18,744 bases of DNA from Fimenecus sp964527585 (lineage in GTDB: Bacteria; Bacillota; Clostridia; Oscillospirales; Acutalibacteraceae): NCBI GenBank assembly GCA_964527585.1, contig CAZGPE010000030.1, positions 1 to 18,744 of the forward strand, read 5' to 3'. How positions within the stretch are numbered: the stretch's first letter is position 1; the number at the start of each line of letters is the position of its first letter. The notes below the pieces were generated by a model. That model saw nothing but the letters and a program-made list of their open reading frames with translations, was not told the DNA's origin and searched no databases. Of the stretch, positions 15,262-18,744 are shown one piece after another. Position numbers and translations under genes: made by a program.

Positions 15262-16812
15262 TTATTTTGCGTAATCTACAATACGGTTTTCACGGACAAT
15301 ATTAACTTTAATCTGTCCGGGATATTCAAGTTCTTCCTCAATCTTTTTAACGACATCACGGGCAATAAGCACCATTTTATCATCACTTACAACATCAGGC
15401 TTAACCATTATGCGAACTTCACGGCCCGCCTGAATTGCAAACGATTTTTCGACACCGTCAAACGAAGAAGCGATCTCTTCGAGTTTTTCAAGACGCTTAA
15501 TATAATTTTGAACATTTTCCCTTCTTGCTCCGGGACGGGCGGCGGAAACCGCATCTGCCGCTTGAACAAGGCAGGCAACAATCGTTTTCGCCTCAATATC
15601 TCCGTGATGTGCGGCGATGGCATGAACGACCTGTTCGTTTTCTTTATATTTTTTCGCATACTCAACACCGAGTTCGATGTGCGTACCGTCCATTTCGTGA
15701 TCGAGAGCCTTTCCGATGTCATGAAGAAGACCTGCACGCTTAGCGGTCTTAACATCTGCACCGAGTTCGGCAGCCATAAGACCCGCAATATACGAAACTT
15801 CAAGCGAATGATTAAGAACATTCTGACCGTAACTTGTACGGTATTTGAGTTTACCGAGAAGTTTAACAAGTTCGGGGTGAACTCCGTTAACGCCGGCATC
15901 AATAACAGCTCTTTCGCCTGTCTGTCTGATAGTCTGCTCAACTTCACGCTTTGCTTTTTCATACATTTCTTCAATGCGTGCGGGATGAATTCTTCCGTCG
16001 GCAATAAGTTTTTCAAGAGTAAGTCTTGCGATTTCTCTTCTTACAGGTTCAAAACTCGAAACGGTTATCGCCTCGGGAGTATCGTCAATTATAAGATCTA
16101 CACCGGTTATCGTTTCGAGAGTTCTGACATTTCTTCCTTCACGGCCGATAATTCTGCCCTTCATCTCATCGTTGGGCAAAGCAACAACGGACACTGTCGC
16201 TTCGGCGGTATGATCAGCCGCACAGCGTTGGATTGCGGTTGAAATTATCTCTCTTGCAAGAGTATCCGCTTCGTCCTTTGTTCTCTGCTCATAATCCATA
16301 ATCTTGACCGCTTTTTCATGAGTAAGCTCCTCGTCAAGATTTTGTAAAAGAACAGCCTTTGCCTGTTCCTTTGTGTAGCCGGAAACTTTTTCAAGCATTT
16401 CAAACTGGCTTCTTTTGATTGATTCGACTTCCTGCAATCTCGCTTCGGCTTCTTTGAGTTTCGAAGAGAGCATTTCTTCTTTTTTCTCGATATTTTCGGT
16501 TTTCTTATCGAGAGTTTCTTCTTTTTGAATTATTCTTCTTTCCTGCCTTTGAACTTCGGCACGGCGTTCTTTAATATCCCTGTCGGCTTCCGTTCTCAAA
16601 GCGTGAATTTCATCTTTTGCCTCAAGTATTGATTCTCTCTTTTGGTTCTCAGCGGTCTGCATTGCCTGATTGACAATTCTTGTTGCCTCTTCGTTAGCAG
16701 AACCGATTGCGGCTTCCGCAACCTTTTTTCTGTGGAACTCACCGAGAATAAATCCTATAACACCGCCGACAACCGTAGCTGCGACGATAATGAGTATCAC
16801 TGTGGTATTCAA
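15262..16812 (-). CDS. rny: Ribonuclease Y
   Basis: RNase Y is the membrane-anchored endoribonuclease that starts mRNA decay in many Firmicutes. From the preferred start the product is 516 residues: an N-terminal transmembrane segment (about 4-24), a long charged coiled coil (about 30-145), a KH RNA-binding domain with GRIIGREGRN (219-228), and an HD domain with catalytic His364-Asp365 in LLHDIGKALDHEMDGTH. The C-terminal RNase Y region ends VNIVRENRIVDYAK. The open frame reaches a GTG at 16824, but that codon lies inside the Shine-Dalgarno GGGAGGTG. The TTG at 16812, 9 nt beyond it, is the more likely start and gives MNTTVILIIV. The gene has its own promoter and an AT-rich leader of about 110 nt. 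Confidence 0.95.
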   Translation of the reverse strand: MNTTVILIIVAATVVGGVIGFILGEFHRKKVAEAAIGSANEEATRIVNQAMQTAENQKRESILEAKDEIHALRTEADRDIKERRAEVQRQERRIIQKEETLDKKTENIEKKEEMLSSKLKEAEARLQEVESIKRSQFEMLEKVSGYTKEQAKAVLLQNLDEELTHEKAVKIMDYEQRTKDEADTLAREIISTAIQRCAADHTAEATVSVVALPNDEMKGRIIGREGRNVRTLETITGVDLIIDDTPEAITVSSFEPVRREIARLTLEKLIADGRIHPARIEEMYEKAKREVEQTIRQTGERAVIDAGVNGVHPELVKLLGKLKYRTSYGQNVLNHSLEVSYIAGLMAAELGADVKTAKRAGLLHDIGKALDHEMDGTHIELGVEYAKKYKENEQVVHAIAAHHGDIEAKTIVACLVQAADAVSAARPGARRENVQNYIKRLEKLEEIASSFDGVEKSFAIQAGREVRIMVKPDVVSDDKMVLIARDVVKKIEEELEYPGQIKVNIVRENRIVDYAK

Positions 16813-16926
16813 AAAGTCTTGCACCTCCCTTTTGGATTTTTCAATAAAAATAACAAATAATAAAAATTATTAAATAATTTTCAGATAACAATACTATGTT
16901 CGCATTATAATATAATTATCTTAGAT

Positions 16927-16955
16927 ATTTTATAACTTTTTGTGTACTATGTCAA
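16927..16955 (-). promoter_or_regulatory. rny: Promoter for rny
   Basis: A perfect -35 TTGACA (16950-16955), 17-bp spacer, and TAAAAT (16927-16932, five of six). The predicted start near 16920 leaves a leader of about 110 nt that is almost entirely A and T until the Shine-Dalgarno. Confidence 0.78.
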
Positions 16956-17005
16956 GAAAAGCATACAATATAAAGTACATTTTTTTATAAAAAGCGTTCC
17001 ATTAG

Positions 17006-17161
17006 CTATGCACTCATATGGCAGTAAAAGTTGACTTTTACAGCACATCTATATGGGATAAAATCAATGAAGTCATATCATATGTAAATTTTCCGTTTTC
17101 GCTTTCTGCCAGACTTATTTGGTGCTTCTACATAAACCGCCTTCACAAGCTCTCCGGTTTA
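17006..17161 (-). pseudogene. C-terminal remnant of a large serine site-specific recombinase
   Basis: One minus-strand frame reads TGELVKAVYVEAPNKSG, then RKRKRKIYI, a TGA stop at 17078-17080, and YDFIDFIP (17054-17077). From memory this matches the extreme C terminus of large serine recombinases/resolvases of Clostridia mobile elements, which end in the pattern ELV-x-x-I/V-x-V-x-x-x-x-KS followed by I-x-I-x-Y-D/N-F-I/V-G-x-I-P. The frame is broken by TAA just upstream (17159-17161) and by the internal TGA, and neither the catalytic domain nor a start is present, so it is a decayed fragment. In the same frame, upstream sequence to about 17.27 kb is open but not recognisable. Assignment is by motif recall, without alignment. 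Confidence 0.55.
17024..17041. repeat. Inverted repeat at the end of the recombinase remnant
   Basis: GTAAAAGT (17024-17031) and ACTTTTAC (17034-17041) form a perfect dyad around TG, extended by GC/GC pairs after an A-A mismatch (17021-17044). It lies inside the remnant's 3' end. No U-run follows on either strand, so it is not an obvious terminator. Confidence 0.6.
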
Positions 17162-17348
17162 CCTCTCAGCCTGCGTCAGCCATTTCCTACCCCTTGCAAA
17201 AAACTTTCCGTATAATAACGGCATGGATCGTTCCATAAAAGATTTTCTCTGTGGGATGCTTCATTTTATTTTTTCAAAATGTAATTGATACAGATCTTGA
17301 AATTGATCATTGTGCCGAAGATAACTAGTGTATATTAACAATCGTAAA
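17162..17348. other. Gene-free stretch between the recombinase remnant and the accessory genes
   Basis: No convincing coding sequence, RNA, terminator or repeat was seen here. Part of it may be further decayed recombinase sequence, since the remnant's frame stays open upstream of its TAA to about 17270, without recognisable motifs. The 187 bp lie just downstream of the 387-codon gene, and no clear terminator for that gene could be identified. Confidence 0.5.
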
Positions 17349-18512
17349 TCAACTATTCAAAAATTCGGTAATGATGTCCTGCGAAACATCATAATCAATT
17401 CCAAAATCAAAATCTTCCACGATAGCTTCAAGCACCCTACCCTCGTATTGAGTTACACCACGAGAGTTTCGTCCTGCCCAATGTCTAATAATTCTTGTGC
17501 CAGATAGGAGCTGTCGATTGAACATCGAACACAGCCGAGTTTGGATCATTCCATCTTTATCAACGGCAACGACATAGACTAAATATACGCTCTTTTCTTC
17601 CGAGAGGAACGAGAGCAGTTTATCAATGTTATATCCTTTCGGATTGCTGGATAAAAACAAAACTTTTGTTTTAATATCCGTTTCAGTAATGTAATGCTCA
17701 AACTCTCGTTCATAGTCTCCCAACTCATCTGCTGTAAAAATTTCGGGGAGAGGCTGTCTTGTGCGTAAGCAACGCATCAGAGTTGCTTTTAAATCATCCT
17801 CAGCAGTAATCAAGTATTCAATAATTCGTCCACGCAAATTCACATTATCAATAAACGCTGCGATTGCGATTTCTGATTCTACAGCACGAACACGGTCATT
17901 CAAATCTTCGTTCAAAATTTCGTATTCCTCTGAACGCAAAAATGAAATTGCCCGATCAACAGATTCTCTAATACAGTCAACCTGTGATTCGGTAGGCATA
18001 AATCTTTTTCCGGTGGGAGCGATATTATTGGTAGCTTCGACCAGGCGGCCAAGATTTTCTTCAAATGTAAAATTCTCATGAGAATTGTATAACGATTCGA
18101 AATTTTCCGGAGAATTCTCAATTCCTTCATAGCTTCGAATTATATTGCTTCCTAAAAAACTTCCGCGAATATTGTCTGTGCGTAATTGCTGAGATGAATG
18201 GCTAATCTTGTTTAGATATGTAGAATTTGCTATAAACAAATAGTTCTTGGTTGGAGTAACAAGACAAACGATAAACGGAAGAGTGTCAAACTTTTGAAGT
18301 CTCGACAACGACAAAACGATTCCATTAAATGTTGGAGAGTTGAATTTGGATTGACAAAATCTAACAGCAAACCAATCACAGTAGAATATATTCTTATCTT
18401 GTGTTAGACCAAATTCATCTTGCACTTGTGATGCCAATCGATTTTTATCAATAACGCCATCTCTGTTTGAGATGAATTCAACTAATTTCTCAATAATTTC
18501 TCTATTGTACAT
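17349..18512 (-). CDS. Uncharacterised accessory protein, possible restriction-type endonuclease
   Basis: A 387-residue soluble protein with no signal peptide or membrane segment; no family is assigned with certainty. The N-terminal half (about 5-160) contains NIFYCDWFAVRFCQSK and a beta-rich IVCLVTPTKNYLFIAN. The C-terminal half has ETDIKTKVLFLSSNP (277-291), YNIDKLLSFLS, and a distinctive HWAGRNSRGVTQYEG (344-358). Acid-x-Lys elements (D279-I-K281, with E214 and D266 before it; or Q54-S-K56) could be a PD-(D/E)XK-type active site, and the gene placement beside another accessory gene suggests restriction-modification, but both are inference. The frame reaches a TTG at 18527, inside the Shine-Dalgarno region (GAGGTG); the ATG at 18512 is correctly spaced. 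It follows the upstream gene by 11 bp, so they form an operon. Confidence 0.72.
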   Translation of the reverse strand: MYNREIIEKLVEFISNRDGVIDKNRLASQVQDEFGLTQDKNIFYCDWFAVRFCQSKFNSPTFNGIVLSLSRLQKFDTLPFIVCLVTPTKNYLFIANSTYLNKISHSSQQLRTDNIRGSFLGSNIIRSYEGIENSPENFESLYNSHENFTFEENLGRLVEATNNIAPTGKRFMPTESQVDCIRESVDRAISFLRSEEYEILNEDLNDRVRAVESEIAIAAFIDNVNLRGRIIEYLITAEDDLKATLMRCLRTRQPLPEIFTADELGDYEREFEHYITETDIKTKVLFLSSNPKGYNIDKLLSFLSEEKSVYLVYVVAVDKDGMIQTRLCSMFNRQLLSGTRIIRHWAGRNSRGVTQYEGRVLEAIVEDFDFGIDYDVSQDIITEFLNS

Positions 18513-18523
18513 TGTTACACCTC

Positions 18524-18744
18524 TCAAAAATCAAACAATGTTTTCTGGATAGCATCTGATTCAACTATTGTCGGCTGTTCTTCCGTCTTGCGTTTGCGAC
18601 ATCTTTTAGATTTTGTATCTTCTATTCCGCTCATGGTTGCATTTTGCTCAGACAAGGAGTTGCGTTCCCAAAATACACCGTTAACATACCCTTGAATTTC
18701 GGGATTGCTTTCTGCCATCTCAAGTCGTTGTTCTGCCCACACAC
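18524..18744 (-). CDS. C-terminal end of an unknown protein, cut by the right window edge
   Basis: The frame is open to the window edge, so only the last 73 codons are visible and the first GTG at 18740-18742 need not be a start. The visible part reads WAEQRLEMAESNPEIQGY, then VNGVFWERNSLSE, a very basic KSKRCRKRK patch, and an end of QKTLFDF. There is no membrane segment. It was not recognised. Its 11-bp spacing to the following possible nuclease gene suggests functional pairing, for example a DNA methyltransferase with its restriction enzyme, but no methyltransferase motif lies in this fragment. Confidence 0.6.
   Translation of the reverse strand, partial: VWAEQRLEMAESNPEIQGYVNGVFWERNSLSEQNATMSGIEDTKSKRCRKRKTEEQPTIVESDAIQKTLFDF

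Noticed and set aside
15508..16242. Plus-strand open frame of 244 codons
   Set aside because: Antisense to the KH and HD domains of RNase Y; no independent evidence of coding.
17018..17215. Plus-strand open frame of 65 codons in the gap upstream of rny
   Set aside because: The minus strand of the same stretch carries the recombinase-like remnant; the plus-strand product has no known motif and no clear Shine-Dalgarno.
1..18744. CRISPR array, rRNA operon or intact insertion sequence
   Set aside because: No regularly spaced direct repeats, rRNA-like sequence or intact transposase frame was seen; only one degenerate recombinase fragment.

Overview
The window looks like a stretch of low-to-moderate GC Clostridia chromosome (Bacillota, possibly an Oscillospiraceae/Ruminococcaceae-type gut anaerobe). 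The evidence is the gene set and its pairings: RNase Y next to YmdB, an Asp23-like protein followed by FakA and RecG, RarA, UppP, an RlmD-type methyltransferase, strong Shine-Dalgarno sites and sigma-A-type promoters with 17-bp spacers. The genus cannot be told from the sequence alone.

Layout. A tRNA-Ser(UGA) is cut by the left edge (1-51, minus). A minus-strand operon follows, transcribed from about 3.4 kb: an orphan membrane-anchored protein, a HAD phosphatase and RarA. uppP is divergent from it (plus strand, 3491-4333) and converges on a minus-strand membrane-bound XRE regulator, the two sharing a long perfect terminator hairpin. Next, all on the minus strand, come an RlmD-type 23S rRNA methyltransferase, a LysM-G5-M23 cell-wall hydrolase with its own promoter and a hairpin-bearing leader, and the operon Asp23-like gene, fakA, recG. 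Further right are a peptide-type substrate-binding lipoprotein and ymdB, then rny (RNase Y), which has its own promoter and is separated from ymdB by an intrinsic terminator.

The core character ends just upstream of the rny promoter. Positions 17006-17161 hold a broken C-terminal piece of a large serine site-specific recombinase. Beyond it are a 387-codon gene and the end of a closely spaced upstream gene that runs off the right edge. These two look like accessory cargo. The complete one has features compatible with a restriction-type nuclease, but no family could be assigned with certainty. This end is the most interesting part of the window: a probable island boundary with an uncharacterised, possibly restriction-modification, gene pair.

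Functionally the core genes cover replication-fork rescue (RarA, RecG), cell envelope (UppP, M23 hydrolase, Asp23-like, FakA), RNA metabolism (RNase Y, RlmD, YmdB) and solute sensing or uptake (substrate-binding lipoprotein). Several genes have an extra in-frame start that falls inside the Shine-Dalgarno sequence. For these the start was moved downstream, in two cases (fakA, rny) to TTG.
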